From assembly GCF_005280195.1 (NCBI RefSeq), contig NZ_SZPR01000018.1, positions 279,524-343,523 on the forward strand: a DNA stretch of 64,000 bases, read 5' to 3'. The first letter of the stretch is position 1, and each line of letters begins with the position of its first letter. This stretch comes from Streptomyces galbus. GTDB taxonomy: Bacteria > Actinomycetota > Actinomycetes > Streptomycetales > Streptomycetaceae. Position numbers and translations under genes: made by a program. Under the pieces are notes generated by a model. That model was not told the origin of the DNA and ran no database searches. It worked only from the letters and a program-made list of their open reading frames with translations. Below, piece by piece: positions 36,572 through 45,057 of this stretch.

Positions 36572-37801
36572 TCAGCCGCCGAACTCCTGCAGGCCCTTGA
36601 GCGCCTGGTCCAGCAGGGCCTGGCGGCCCTCCAGCTCACGCTCCAGCTTCTCGGCCCGCGACGTGTTGCCCTGGGCGCGCGCCTGCTCGATCTGGCCCCT
36701 GAGCTTGTCCACCGCGGCCTGGAGCTGACCCGTCAGACCCGCGGCACGCGCGCGTGCCTCCGGGTTGGTCCGGCGCCACTCGGCCTCCTCGGCCTCCTGC
36801 AGCGCGCGCTCCACGGCGTGCATCCGGCCCTCGACCCGCGGCCGGGCGTCCCGCGGGACGTGACCGATGGCCTCCCACCGCTCGTTGATCGAGCGGAACG
36901 CGGCCCGGGCCGCCTTGAGGTCCTCGATGGGGAGCAGCTTCTCGGCCTCCTCGGCCAGCTCCTCCTTCAGCTTCAGGTTCTCCGCCTGCTCGGCGTCGCG
37001 CTCGGCGAACACCGAGCTGCGGGCGGCGAAGAAGACGTCCTGGGCGCCGCGGAAGCGGTTCCACAGGTCGTCCTCGTGCTCGCGCTGGGCGCGGCCGGCG
37101 GCCTTCCACTCGGCCATCAGCTCCCGGTAGCGGGCCGCCGTGGGACCCCAGTCCGTGGAACCGGACAGCGCCTCGGCCTCGGCGACCAGCCGCTCCTTGA
37201 CCCGGCGGGCGTCCTCGCGCTGCGCGTCGAGCTGCGCGAAGTGCGCCTTGCGGCGCTTGGAGAACGCCGAGCGCGCGTGCGAGAAGCGGTGCCACAGCTC
37301 GTCGTCGGACTTGCGGTCCAGCCGCGGCAGGCCCTTCCAGGTGTCCACCAGCGCCCGCAGCCGCTCACCGGCCGCCCGCCACTGGTCGGACTGGGCGAGC
37401 TGCTCCGCCTCCACGACCAGGTCCTCCTTGGCCCGGCGGGCCTCGTCGGACTGCTTGGCGCGCTGCGCCTTGCGCTCCTCGCGGCGCGCCTCGACCGTCT
37501 CGACCAGCTTGTCCAGGCGCGAGCGCAGCGCGTCCAGGTCACCGACCGCGTGGTGCGCGTCGACCTGGTCGCGCAAGTGACCGATGGCGGCCTGGGCGTC
37601 CTTGGCGGACAGGTCCGTCGTCCGCACCCGCTTCTCGAGGAGGCCGATCTCGACCACCAGGCCCTCGTACTTGCGCTCGAAATAGGCCAGCGCCTCCTCG
37701 GGGGAGCCCGCCTGCCAGGAGCCGACCACCTGCTCGCCGTCGGCCGTACGCACGTACACGGTCCCCGTCTCGTCGACGCGGCCCCACGGGTCGCTGCTCA
37801 C
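36572..37801 (-). CDS. DUF349 coiled-coil protein
   Basis: A 409-aa highly charged, helical protein built of DUF349 repeats (recognisable W-K/E...D..LW.RF units near residues 150, 225 and 300). It has a short N-terminal beta domain (WGRVDETGTVYVRTADGEQVVGSW) and a C-terminal coiled coil. No enzyme motif. Start GTG 37801 is preceded on the minus strand by GGAGGAGG. Function unknown; the position beside relA is conserved in Streptomyces as I recall. Confidence 0.8.
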   Translation of the reverse strand: MSSDPWGRVDETGTVYVRTADGEQVVGSWQAGSPEEALAYFERKYEGLVVEIGLLEKRVRTTDLSAKDAQAAIGHLRDQVDAHHAVGDLDALRSRLDKLVETVEARREERKAQRAKQSDEARRAKEDLVVEAEQLAQSDQWRAAGERLRALVDTWKGLPRLDRKSDDELWHRFSHARSAFSKRRKAHFAQLDAQREDARRVKERLVAEAEALSGSTDWGPTAARYRELMAEWKAAGRAQREHEDDLWNRFRGAQDVFFAARSSVFAERDAEQAENLKLKEELAEEAEKLLPIEDLKAARAAFRSINERWEAIGHVPRDARPRVEGRMHAVERALQEAEEAEWRRTNPEARARAAGLTGQLQAAVDKLRGQIEQARAQGNTSRAEKLERELEGRQALLDQALKGLQEFGG

Positions 37802-37945
37802 AGCGCCTCCTCCACATGATGCCTGCGGAGGGTTTCAGGGCCCCCGGGCATCGTCCACAGTTTCGTCACGGCCAATCTAGGCGACCGGCGGGGCGCCTGT
37901 CCGCATCCCGCACGACCGAAATTGCGCTGTTGGCCGCCCTGGTCA

Positions 37946-38761
37946 TCAGGATTTTGCGACCGTCGCCTTGTCGATCACCACGGTCGCGTTCGGCGCGCCG
38001 TCGCCCTGGCCGGAGTTCTCGCCCGCCGCGGCGATCTTCTTGAGGACCTTCATGCCGTCGGCGGACACCGTACCGAACGGCGTGTAGCTCGGCGGGAGCT
38101 TGCTCGCCTGGTAGACCAGGAAGAACTGGCTGCCGCCGGTGTGCGGCTGACCGGTGTTGGCCATCGCGATCGTGCCCGCCGGGTAGGTGTTGTTCTTCAG
38201 GCTCGCGTCCTTGAGGTTCTCGTCCGGGAGGGTGTAGCCCGGACCGCCCGAACCGCTGCCCGTGGGGTCGCCGCACTGGAGCACGTAGATGCCGTTGGTC
38301 GTCAGGCGGTGGCACTTCGTGTGGTCGAAGTAGCCCTTGCCCGCGAGGAAGGCGAAGGAGTTCACGGTGTGCGGGGCCGCCGACGTCTTCAGCGCGATGT
38401 CGATCGCGCCGCAGGTGGTGTCCAGCTTCATCGTGTACTTCGCCGACTTGTCGATGGACATCGCCGGCTCCTTCTTCCAGGTCTGCGTCGCGACCTTGCC
38501 GGCGGCCGGCTTCTCGCACGGGTCCTTCACCGCGCTGGGCGTCGGCGCGGTCGACGCGCTCGCACTGGCCTTGTCGTCCGAGTCGTCCTTCATGACACCG
38601 GTCGTGTACAGCGCCAGGCTGCCCACCAGGACCACGCCGAGCACCGACGCGATCACCGAGGTGCGGACCTTCGCCTTCCGCCGCGCCTCGGTCCGCCGCT
38701 GCTGCTGCCGCAAGAACTTCTCCCGGGCGAGCTGACGCCGCCGCTGTTCCTGGGTGACCAC
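37946..38761 (-). CDS. Membrane-anchored cyclophilin-type peptidyl-prolyl isomerase
   Basis: A 271-aa protein: a basic cytoplasmic N-terminus rich in Arg/Gln (1-33), one membrane segment (about 34-53), a Ser/Ala/Asp linker (57-76), then a cyclophilin domain (about 105-271) with FAFLAGKGYFDHTKCHRL, GTIAMAN and GSQFFLVY. It would catalyse prolyl isomerisation outside the membrane, perhaps on exported proteins. GTG 38761 is the start. It is divergent from the MBL-fold gene across 129 nt. M. tuberculosis also has ppiB beside rel. Confidence 0.87.
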   Translation of the reverse strand: MVTQEQRRRQLAREKFLRQQQRRTEARRKAKVRTSVIASVLGVVLVGSLALYTTGVMKDDSDDKASASASTAPTPSAVKDPCEKPAAGKVATQTWKKEPAMSIDKSAKYTMKLDTTCGAIDIALKTSAAPHTVNSFAFLAGKGYFDHTKCHRLTTNGIYVLQCGDPTGSGSGGPGYTLPDENLKDASLKNNTYPAGTIAMANTGQPHTGGSQFFLVYQASKLPPSYTPFGTVSADGMKVLKKIAAAGENSGQGDGAPNATVVIDKATVAKS

Positions 38762-38890
38762 GGGGTTGTCTCCTCATGCGTCCGTCTGTGTGTGCCCCGT
38801 ACCGTATATGGGTTCGCTGAGGATTCGGCAGCGCCGGTAGGCTCGGGCGCAAGCCGTAGCCACCCGTATCGACACAAACGAAGGACGAAC

Positions 38891-39613
38891 GTGCTCATTG
38901 CCGGGTTCCCCGCCGGTGCCTGGGGGACGAACTGCTACCTCGTCGCCCCCGCCGCCGGTGAGGAGTGCGTGATCATCGACCCGGGCCACGAAGCGGCCCC
39001 CGGAGTCGAGGAAGCGCTCCAGAAGCATCGGCTCAAGCCCGTCGCCGTCGTCCTCACCCACGGCCACCTCGACCACGTGGCCTCGGTCGTCCCCGTGTGC
39101 GGCGCGCACGACGTGCCGGCCTGGATCCACCCCGAGGACCGGTACATGATGAGCGACCCGGAGAAGGCGCTCGGCCGGTCGATCGGCCTGCCGCTGCTCG
39201 GCGACCTGACGGTGGGCGAGCCGGACGACGTCCGCGAGCTGACCGACGGCGCGCGACTGGACCTGGCCGGCCTGGAGCTGACCGTCGCGCACGCACCGGG
39301 CCATACCAAGGGGTCGGTGACCTTCCGGCTCCCCGAGAACACGGACGTCCCTCCGGTGTTCTTCTCGGGCGACCTGCTCTTCGCCGGCTCCATCGGACGC
39401 ACCGACCTGCCGGGCGGATCCATGGCGGACATGCTCGAGTCGCTGGCCCGCGTGTGCCTGCCGCTCGACGACTCCACCGTGGTGCTGTCCGGCCACGGCC
39501 CCCAGACGACCATCGGCCGGGAGCGCACCGCCAACCCGTACCTGCGGCAGGTGGCCACGGGCCACCAGGAGCCCGGCGCGGACACCGGCACCGCTCCCCG
39601 ACGAGGAATGTGA
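38891..39613 (+). CDS. MBL-fold metallo-hydrolase (glyoxalase II-like)
   Basis: A 240-aa metallo-beta-lactamase-fold protein with the metal motif THGHLDH, the later [10 protein letters not shown] and [14 protein letters not shown], and a terminal LSGHGPQT. Homologues before hisS (such as Rv2581c) are annotated as glyoxalase II; Streptomyces uses mycothiol rather than glutathione, so the true thioester substrate is uncertain. GTG 38891 follows AAGGACG; TAGGCT at 38838-38843 is a plausible -10. hisS follows after 13 nt. Confidence 0.85.
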   Translation: MLIAGFPAGAWGTNCYLVAPAAGEECVIIDPGHEAAPGVEEALQKHRLKPVAVVLTHGHLDHVASVVPVCGAHDVPAWIHPEDRYMMSDPEKALGRSIGLPLLGDLTVGEPDDVRELTDGARLDLAGLELTVAHAPGHTKGSVTFRLPENTDVPPVFFSGDLLFAGSIGRTDLPGGSMADMLESLARVCLPLDDSTVVLSGHGPQTTIGRERTANPYLRQVATGHQEPGADTGTAPRRGM

Positions 39614-39626
39614 ACGAGAGACTCCC

Positions 39627-40889
39627 GTGAGCACCTTCCAGGCCCCCAAGGGCACCTACGACCTGATCCCGCCGGACTCCGCGACCTACCTCGCGGTCCG
39701 CGAGGCCATCGCCGCCCCGCTGCGCACCTCCGGCTACGGCTACGTCGAGACACCCGGCTTCGAGAACGTCGAGCTGTTCGCCCGCGGTGTCGGCGAGTCC
39801 ACCGACATCGTGACCAAGGAGATGTACGCCTTCGAGACCAAGGGCGGCGACCGGCTCGCCCTGCGCCCCGAGGGCACGGCCTCCGTGCTGCGCGCCGCCC
39901 TGGAGGCCAACCTGCACAAGCAGGGCAACCTCCCGGTCAAGCTCTGGTACTCCGGCTCGTACTACCGCTACGAGAAGCCGCAGAAGGGCCGCTACCGCCA
40001 CTTCTCGCAGGTCGGCGCCGAGGCCATCGGGGCCGAGGACCCGGCCCTGGACGCCGAGCTGATCATCCTGGCCGACCAGGCCTACCGCTCGCTGGGCCTG
40101 CGCTCCTTCCGCATCCTGCTGAACTCGCTCGGCGACAAAGAGTGCCGCCCGGTCTACCGCGAGGCGCTGCAGACGTTCCTGCGCGGACTGGACCTGGACG
40201 AGGACACCCTGCGCCGGGCGGACATCAACCCGCTGCGCGTGCTCGACGACAAGCGGGCCGACGTGCAGAAGCAGCTCACCGGCGCCCCGCTGCTGCGCGA
40301 CTACCTGTGCGACGCCTGCAAGGCGTACCACGAGGAGGTCCGCGAGCTGATCACCGCCGCGGGCGTCGCCTTCGAGGACGACCCGAAGCTGGTGCGCGGC
40401 CTGGACTACTACACGCGCACCACGTTCGAGTTCGTCCACGACGGCCTCGGCGCGCAGTCCGCGGTGGGCGGCGGCGGCCGCTACGACGGCCTGTCCGAGA
40501 TGATCGGCGGCCCCGCGCTGCCGTCCGTGGGCTGGGCCCTCGGCGTCGACCGCACGGTCCTCGCGCTGGAGGCGGAGGGCGTGCGGCTGGACCTGCCGTC
40601 CCCGACCTCGGTCTACGCCGTCCCGCTCGGCGAGGAGGCCCGCCGGGTGCTGTTCGCCAAGGTCACCGAGTTGCGCAAGCTGGGCGTCGCCGCCGACTTC
40701 TCCTACGGGAGCAAGGGGCTCAAGGGCGCGATGAAGAACGCCAACCGCAGCGGTGCGCGCTTCACGATCGTGGCCGGGGAGCGGGACCTCGCCGAGGGGG
40801 TCGTCCAGCTCAAGGACATGGAGTCCGGCGAGCAGGTGGCCGTGGGCGTGGGCGAGATCGTGGCGGAGCTGGAGTCCCGGCTGGGCTGA
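39627..40889 (+). CDS. hisS: Histidyl-tRNA synthetase
   Basis: A 420-aa class II synthetase with motif 2 ([17 protein letters not shown]), the histidine-specific [24 protein letters not shown] and motif 3 [11 protein letters not shown], plus a C-terminal anticodon-binding domain (about 325-420). GTG 39627 lies 13 nt after the MBL gene with GAACGAGAG upstream, so the two are probably one operon. Confidence 0.96.
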   Translation: MSTFQAPKGTYDLIPPDSATYLAVREAIAAPLRTSGYGYVETPGFENVELFARGVGESTDIVTKEMYAFETKGGDRLALRPEGTASVLRAALEANLHKQGNLPVKLWYSGSYYRYEKPQKGRYRHFSQVGAEAIGAEDPALDAELIILADQAYRSLGLRSFRILLNSLGDKECRPVYREALQTFLRGLDLDEDTLRRADINPLRVLDDKRADVQKQLTGAPLLRDYLCDACKAYHEEVRELITAAGVAFEDDPKLVRGLDYYTRTTFEFVHDGLGAQSAVGGGGRYDGLSEMIGGPALPSVGWALGVDRTVLALEAEGVRLDLPSPTSVYAVPLGEEARRVLFAKVTELRKLGVAADFSYGSKGLKGAMKNANRSGARFTIVAGERDLAEGVVQLKDMESGEQVAVGVGEIVAELESRLG

Positions 40890-40949
40890 CCGGCCCCGGG
40901 GCCCGTCAACCCGGCGGGCCCGGCTTCCTCCCCGCGGCGGGTTTTCGAC

Positions 40950-40980
40950 GCGGGGGCGCCTGGTGCACGGGCACCCCCGC
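40950..40980 (+). terminator. Hairpin after hisS, possible terminator
   Basis: GCGGGGG pairs with CCCCCGC (40950-40956 with 40974-40980), with weaker inner pairing. A second GC-rich inverted repeat lies closer to the hisS stop (about 40898-40920). Neither has a T-run. The remaining part of 40890-41116 holds the VKOR promoter, with CACAAT near 41066 as -10. Confidence 0.4.
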
Positions 40981-41116
40981 ACCGCGGCCGGAACCGAACG
41001 GTCCGGCCCGTCCGCGCGTATCTCCTTATGCGCAACGAACGGTGACCAGCGGGCCGTGTGCGGCACAATGGCCCTGCCCGAAGCAGGTCCACCTCTCACG
41101 TGACGGAACCGGCGGA

Positions 41117-41776
41117 ATGAGCAAGACGACAGTGAAGGACGTCTCCACCGACCCCGAGCCGCAGCACGCCGGGGCCGCCGTGCCGCGCGCCGTGGGCGGC
41201 AGCCGCGCGTTCGCCATCCTGCTGCTGGTCACCGGCGCGGCCGGGCTGCTCGCCGCGTGGGTCATCACGATCGACAAGTTCAAGCTCCTCGAGGCCAAGG
41301 TCGCGGGCACGAACTTCACCCCGGGGTGCAGCCTGAACCCCGTGGTCTCCTGCGGCAGCGTCATGGAGTCCAAGCAGGCCGCCGCCTTCGGCTTCCCCAA
41401 CCCGATGCTCGGCCTGGTCGCCTACGGCATCGTCATCTGCGTCGGCATGAGCCTGCTGGCCGGTGCGCGCTTCCCGCGCTGGTACTGGCTGACCTTCAAC
41501 GCCGGCACGCTCTTCGGCGTGGGCTTCGTCACCTGGCTGCAGTTCCAGTCGCTGTACCGCATCAACGCCCTGTGCCTGTGGTGCTGCCTGGCCTGGGTCG
41601 CCACCATCCTGATGTTCTGGTACGTCACCTCGTTCACCGTGCGCAACGGCCTGCTGCCCGGCCCGCGCTGGCTGAAGGGCTTCTTCAGCGAGTTCACCTG
41701 GGTCGTGCCCGTGCTGCACCTCGGCATCATCGGGATGCTGATCCTGACCCGCTGGTGGGACTTCTGGACGAGCTGA
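41117..41776 (+). CDS. Vitamin K epoxide reductase (VKOR) family membrane oxidoreductase
   Basis: A 219-aa protein with five hydrophobic segments. The redox cysteines are C71 and C79 in the first extracytoplasmic loop and the active CXXC C153-L-W-C156 (followed by C157). Actinobacterial VKOR reoxidises DsbA-like proteins using menaquinone, so it would support disulphide formation in exported proteins. ATG 41117 is preceded by GGCGGA. It stands alone with its own promoter. Confidence 0.9.
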   Translation: MSKTTVKDVSTDPEPQHAGAAVPRAVGGSRAFAILLLVTGAAGLLAAWVITIDKFKLLEAKVAGTNFTPGCSLNPVVSCGSVMESKQAAAFGFPNPMLGLVAYGIVICVGMSLLAGARFPRWYWLTFNAGTLFGVGFVTWLQFQSLYRINALCLWCCLAWVATILMFWYVTSFTVRNGLLPGPRWLKGFFSEFTWVVPVLHLGIIGMLILTRWWDFWTS

Positions 41777-41790
41777 CAGCCCCGAGGGGA

Positions 41791-41813
41791 TTGTCAGTGC
41801 GGTGTTCTAGGGT
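41791..41813 (+). promoter_or_regulatory. RecA-independent DNA-damage (PafBC-type) promoter of rarA
   Basis: TTGTCAGTG (41791-41799), exactly 8 nt, then TAGGGT (41808-41813): a perfect match to TTGTCRGTG-N8-TAnnnT. It lies 6 nt before the rarA GTG, so the message would be leaderless. This is the second instance in the window, again in front of a recombination gene. Confidence 0.78.
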
Positions 41814-41819
41814 TTCAGG

Positions 41820-43175
41820 GTGGAGCCCGATCTGTTCACCGCCGCAGCCGAAGAACGCCAGGAGAAGGACCCGTCGGCCAGCCCCCTGGCGGTCCGCATG
41901 CGCCCCCGCACCCTCGACGAGGTCGTGGGGCAGCAGCACCTGCTGAAACCGGGTGCGCCCCTGCGCCGCCTGGTCGGCGAGGGCGCCAAGGGCCCGGCCG
42001 GCCCCTCCTCGGTGATCCTGTGGGGTCCGCCCGGCACCGGCAAGACCACCCTGGCCTACGTCGTCTCCAAGGCCACCAACAAGCGCTTCGTGGAGCTGTC
42101 CGCGATCACCGCGGGCGTCAAGGAGGTCCGCGCGGTCATCGACGGCGCCCGCCGGGCCTCGGGCGGCTTCGGCCAGGAGACCGTCCTCTTCCTCGACGAG
42201 ATCCACCGCTTCAGCAAGGCCCAGCAGGACTCGCTGCTGCCCGCCGTCGAGAACCGCTGGGTGACCCTGATCGCGGCGACCACCGAGAACCCGTACTTCT
42301 CGGTCATCTCCCCGCTGCTGTCCCGCTCGCTGCTGCTCACCCTCGAACCCCTCACCGACGACGACCTGCGCGGCCTGCTGCGCCGCGCCGTCGCCGACGA
42401 GCGCGGCCTCAAGGGCGCCGTCACCCTCCCCGAGGACACCGAGGCCCACCTGCTGCGCATCGCCGGCGGCGACGCCCGCCGCGCCCTGACCGCCCTGGAG
42501 GCCGCCGCCGGGGCCGCCCTCGACCAGGGCGGCACGGAGATCGACCTCGCCACGCTGGAGCAGACCGTCGACCGGGCCGCCGTGACGTACGACCGCGACG
42601 GCGACCAGCACTACGACGTGGCCAGCGCCCTCATCAAGTCCATCCGCGGCTCCGACGTGGACGCCGCCCTGCACTACCTGGCCCGGATGATCGAGGCCGG
42701 CGAGGACCCCCGGTTCATCGCCCGCCGCCTGATGATCTCCGCCAGCGAGGACATCGGCCTGGCCGACCCCCACGCCCTGCCGATCGCGGTCGCCGCCGCC
42801 CAGGCCGTCGCCATGATCGGCTTCCCCGAGGCCGCGCTCACCCTGAGCCACGCCACCATCGCGCTCGCCCTGGCCCCCAAGTCCAACGCCGCGACCACCG
42901 CGATCGGCGCCGCCCTGGACGACGTGCGCAAGGGCCTGGCCGGCCCGGTCCCGGCCCATCTGCGCGACGGCCACTACAAAGGCGCCGCCAAGCTGGGCCA
43001 CGCCCAGGGCTACGTGTACCCGCACGACCTGCCCGAGGGCATCGCCGAGCAGCAGTACGCGCCGGACGCCCTGAAGGACCGCACGTACTACACCCCCACC
43101 CGGCACGGCGCGGAGGCACGGTACGCGGACGCGGTGGAGTGGACCCGCCAGCACCTCGGTCGCAAGCGGTCCTGA
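41820..43175 (+). CDS. rarA: Replication-associated recombination protein A (AAA+ ATPase)
   Basis: A 451-aa RarA/MgsA/WRNIP1-type clamp-loader-like ATPase acting at stalled replication forks. It has Walker [10 protein letters not shown], Walker [15 protein letters not shown], sensor 1-type AATTENPYF, and the C-terminal tetramerisation region with [15 protein letters not shown] 41820 follows the TAGGGT box by 6 nt and starts with the family-typical EPDLF. Confidence 0.93.
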   Translation: MEPDLFTAAAEERQEKDPSASPLAVRMRPRTLDEVVGQQHLLKPGAPLRRLVGEGAKGPAGPSSVILWGPPGTGKTTLAYVVSKATNKRFVELSAITAGVKEVRAVIDGARRASGGFGQETVLFLDEIHRFSKAQQDSLLPAVENRWVTLIAATTENPYFSVISPLLSRSLLLTLEPLTDDDLRGLLRRAVADERGLKGAVTLPEDTEAHLLRIAGGDARRALTALEAAAGAALDQGGTEIDLATLEQTVDRAAVTYDRDGDQHYDVASALIKSIRGSDVDAALHYLARMIEAGEDPRFIARRLMISASEDIGLADPHALPIAVAAAQAVAMIGFPEAALTLSHATIALALAPKSNAATTAIGAALDDVRKGLAGPVPAHLRDGHYKGAAKLGHAQGYVYPHDLPEGIAEQQYAPDALKDRTYYTPTRHGAEARYADAVEWTRQHLGRKRS

Positions 43176-43183
43176 GCGGCCTG

Positions 43184-43472
43184 TAGACTGACCCGAAGTG
43201 CCGAGTCCCGCGCTGTCAGAGCGGGACAACCGGCCGGAGACCCCCTCGGGGGACTCCAGGAGCGTCGCGCACCGTCGAACGGTGTCGCGGGCCGCCCACC
43301 ACCACCCGGTTCCGGGACAGGTCGGTGGGCCACTCGCGTGCTGCACGTAGTTGCCCAGACCAGGGGAGCGGCTGCCCGGCAGGTCCCGAGCGGACCCGGC
43401 GGGTTTCCCCGGCTGCGTATGCGACCTCCCTGAACCCTGACGAGCCGGAAACAGCGAAAAGAGATTGAGACA
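43184..43472 (+). promoter_or_regulatory. rpsD promoter and long structured leader
   Basis: TAGACT at 43184-43189 is a good -10 box; transcription would start near 43196 and leave a leader of about 275 nt before rpsD. Four successive hairpins are visible: 43205-43227 (GTCCCGC/GCGGGAC), 43236-43257 (two stacked 4-5 bp stems separated by an A-A pair), 43266-43289 (10 bp, one bulge) and 43294-43330 (7 bp, with inner CCGG/CCGG). No open frame is supportable. It may be a ribosomal-protein S4 autoregulatory leader. Confidence 0.55.
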
Positions 43473-44087
43473 GTGGCGAACCAGTCCCGCCCCAAGGTCA
43501 AGAAGTCGCGTGCCCTCGGCATCGCGCTGACCCCGAAGGCCGTCAAGTACTTCGAGGCCCGCCCCTACCCGCCGGGTGAGCACGGCCGCGGCCGCAAGCA
43601 GAACTCGGACTACAAGGTCCGTCTGCTGGAGAAGCAGCGTCTGCGCGCGCAGTACGACCTCTCCGAGCGTCAGCTCGTCCGCGCCTACGAGCGCGCGTCC
43701 AAGGTCCAGGGCAAGACCGGTGAGGCCCTGATCGTGGAGCTCGAGCGCCGTCTCGACGCCCTGGTCCTGCGTTCGGGTATCGCCCGCACCATCTACCAGG
43801 CCCGTCAGATGGTCGTCCACGGCCACATCGAGGTCAACGGCCAGAAGGTCGACAAGCCGTCGTTCCGCGTCCGTCCCGACGACGTCGTGATGGTCCGCGA
43901 GCGCAGCCGCGAGAAGACCCTCTTCCAGATCGCCCGCGAGGGTGGCTTCGCCCCCGACGGTGAGACCCCGCGCTACCTGCAGGTGAACCTCAAGGCCCTG
44001 GCGTTCCGCCTGGACCGCGAGCCGAACCGCAAGGAGATCCCGGTGATCTGCGACGAGCAGCTCGTCGTCGAGTACTACGCCCGCTGA
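43473..44087 (+). CDS. rpsD: 30S ribosomal protein S4
   Basis: A 204-aa primary 16S rRNA-binding protein. The start [36 protein letters not shown] is typical of the actinobacterial S4; the S4 RNA-binding domain lies at about 90-150 ([32 protein letters not shown]). There are no zinc-type cysteines in the N-terminus (C- form). GTG 43473 follows AGATTGAGA. It is alone, not in an rpoA operon, which is usual in Streptomyces. Confidence 0.96.
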   Translation: MANQSRPKVKKSRALGIALTPKAVKYFEARPYPPGEHGRGRKQNSDYKVRLLEKQRLRAQYDLSERQLVRAYERASKVQGKTGEALIVELERRLDALVLRSGIARTIYQARQMVVHGHIEVNGQKVDKPSFRVRPDDVVMVRERSREKTLFQIAREGGFAPDGETPRYLQVNLKALAFRLDREPNRKEIPVICDEQLVVEYYAR

Positions 44088-44123
44088 TCCCTGATCGACG
44101 GTCGTAGACCCGCAGCACCGGAA

Positions 44124-44166
44124 CCCGTCGTCCCGCCGCCCTCCCGGGCGGCCGGGGCGGCGGGTT
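44124..44166 (+). terminator. Terminator after rpsD
   Basis: A complex G/C inverted repeat. AACCCG and CGGGTT bracket either GCCGCCC/GGGCGGC (44135-44141 with 44146-44152) or the alternative CCCGCCGCC/GGCGGCGGG (44132-44140 with 44156-44164). CTTCC follows. It begins 37 nt after the rpsD stop. Confidence 0.65.
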
Positions 44167-44268
44167 CTTCCGTCCCCGGCCCCGCCCTGATCGAGTACGG
44201 AGCGCCGCCCCCGGCGCGATAGGCTCGACCCCTGTCAACAGTGACCGAAGAGCGGAAGCGGGTGCGCA

Positions 44269-44700
44269 GTGTCCGGTGGAGAGGTGGCCGGCATCCTGGT
44301 GGCCGTCTTCTGGGCGATCCTGGTCTCCTTCCTCGCCGTCGCGCTGGCGAGGCTGGCCCAGACGCTCAGGGCGACCACCAAGCTCGTGGCGGACGTGACC
44401 GACCAGGCCGTCCCGCTGCTGGCCGACGCCTCCGCGGCGGTGCGGTCCGCGCAGACCCAGATCGACCGGGTCGACGCGATCGCCTCGGACGTCCAGGAGG
44501 TCACGTCCAACGCCTCCGCGCTCTCGACCACCGTCGCCTCCACCTTCGGGGGCCCGCTGGTCAAGGTCGCCGCCTTCGGCTACGGCGTCCGCCGCGCCCT
44601 CGGCGGCCGCAAGGAGAACGCGCCCGCCCGGGAGCCCCGGCGCACGGTGATCGTGGGCCGCACCGTCCCGGCCGCACGGCGGAAGAACCGGCGAAAGTAG
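44269..44700 (+). CDS. DUF948-family membrane protein
   Basis: A 143-aa protein with one N-terminal membrane segment (about 5-27), an amphipathic helical middle (TDQAVPLLADASAAVRSAQTQIDRVDAIASDVQEV) and a strongly basic C-terminus. This fits DUF948, which is often found before alaS. GTG 44269 is the start; TAGGCT at 44220-44225 is a candidate -10. The next gene starts 12 nt downstream. Function unknown; a membrane scaffold is possible. Confidence 0.75.
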   Translation: MSGGEVAGILVAVFWAILVSFLAVALARLAQTLRATTKLVADVTDQAVPLLADASAAVRSAQTQIDRVDAIASDVQEVTSNASALSTTVASTFGGPLVKVAAFGYGVRRALGGRKENAPAREPRRTVIVGRTVPAARRKNRRK

Positions 44701-44712
44701 GAGCCAGCTCAG

Positions 44713-45057
44713 ATGTTCCGCCGTACCTTCTGGTTCACCTCCGGTGTGGCCGCCGGTGTCTGGGCCACCACCAAGGTGAACCGCAAGATCAAGCAGCTGA
44801 CCCCCGAGAGCCTCGCCGTCGCCGCCGCCCACAAGGCGCTGGAGACCGGCCAGCGGCTCAAGGACCGGGCCGTCGGCTTCGCGCACGACGTGCGCGACAA
44901 CATGGCCCAGCGGGAGGACGAGCTGGGGGAGGCGCTGGGCATCAACGCCGCCCCCGAACTCCCCGCACCCCGGCGGTTCACCGCCCTGGAGAACAGCAAC
45001 CCCTCGCAGTACGTCGCCCCGCCGACGCACTCGTACAACCGGAATGAGGACCACTGA
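44713..45057 (+). CDS. Small conserved membrane-associated protein (DUF6167-like)
   Basis: A 114-aa protein beginning [35 protein letters not shown] with a short hydrophobic patch (7-20), a helical middle and a polar Pro-rich tail ending YNRNEDH. Genes of this type sit between DUF948 and alaS in Streptomyces. Its stop shares one base with the alaS ATG. The family name is from memory; function unknown. Confidence 0.65.
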   Translation: MFRRTFWFTSGVAAGVWATTKVNRKIKQLTPESLAVAAAHKALETGQRLKDRAVGFAHDVRDNMAQREDELGEALGINAAPELPAPRRFTALENSNPSQYVAPPTHSYNRNEDH

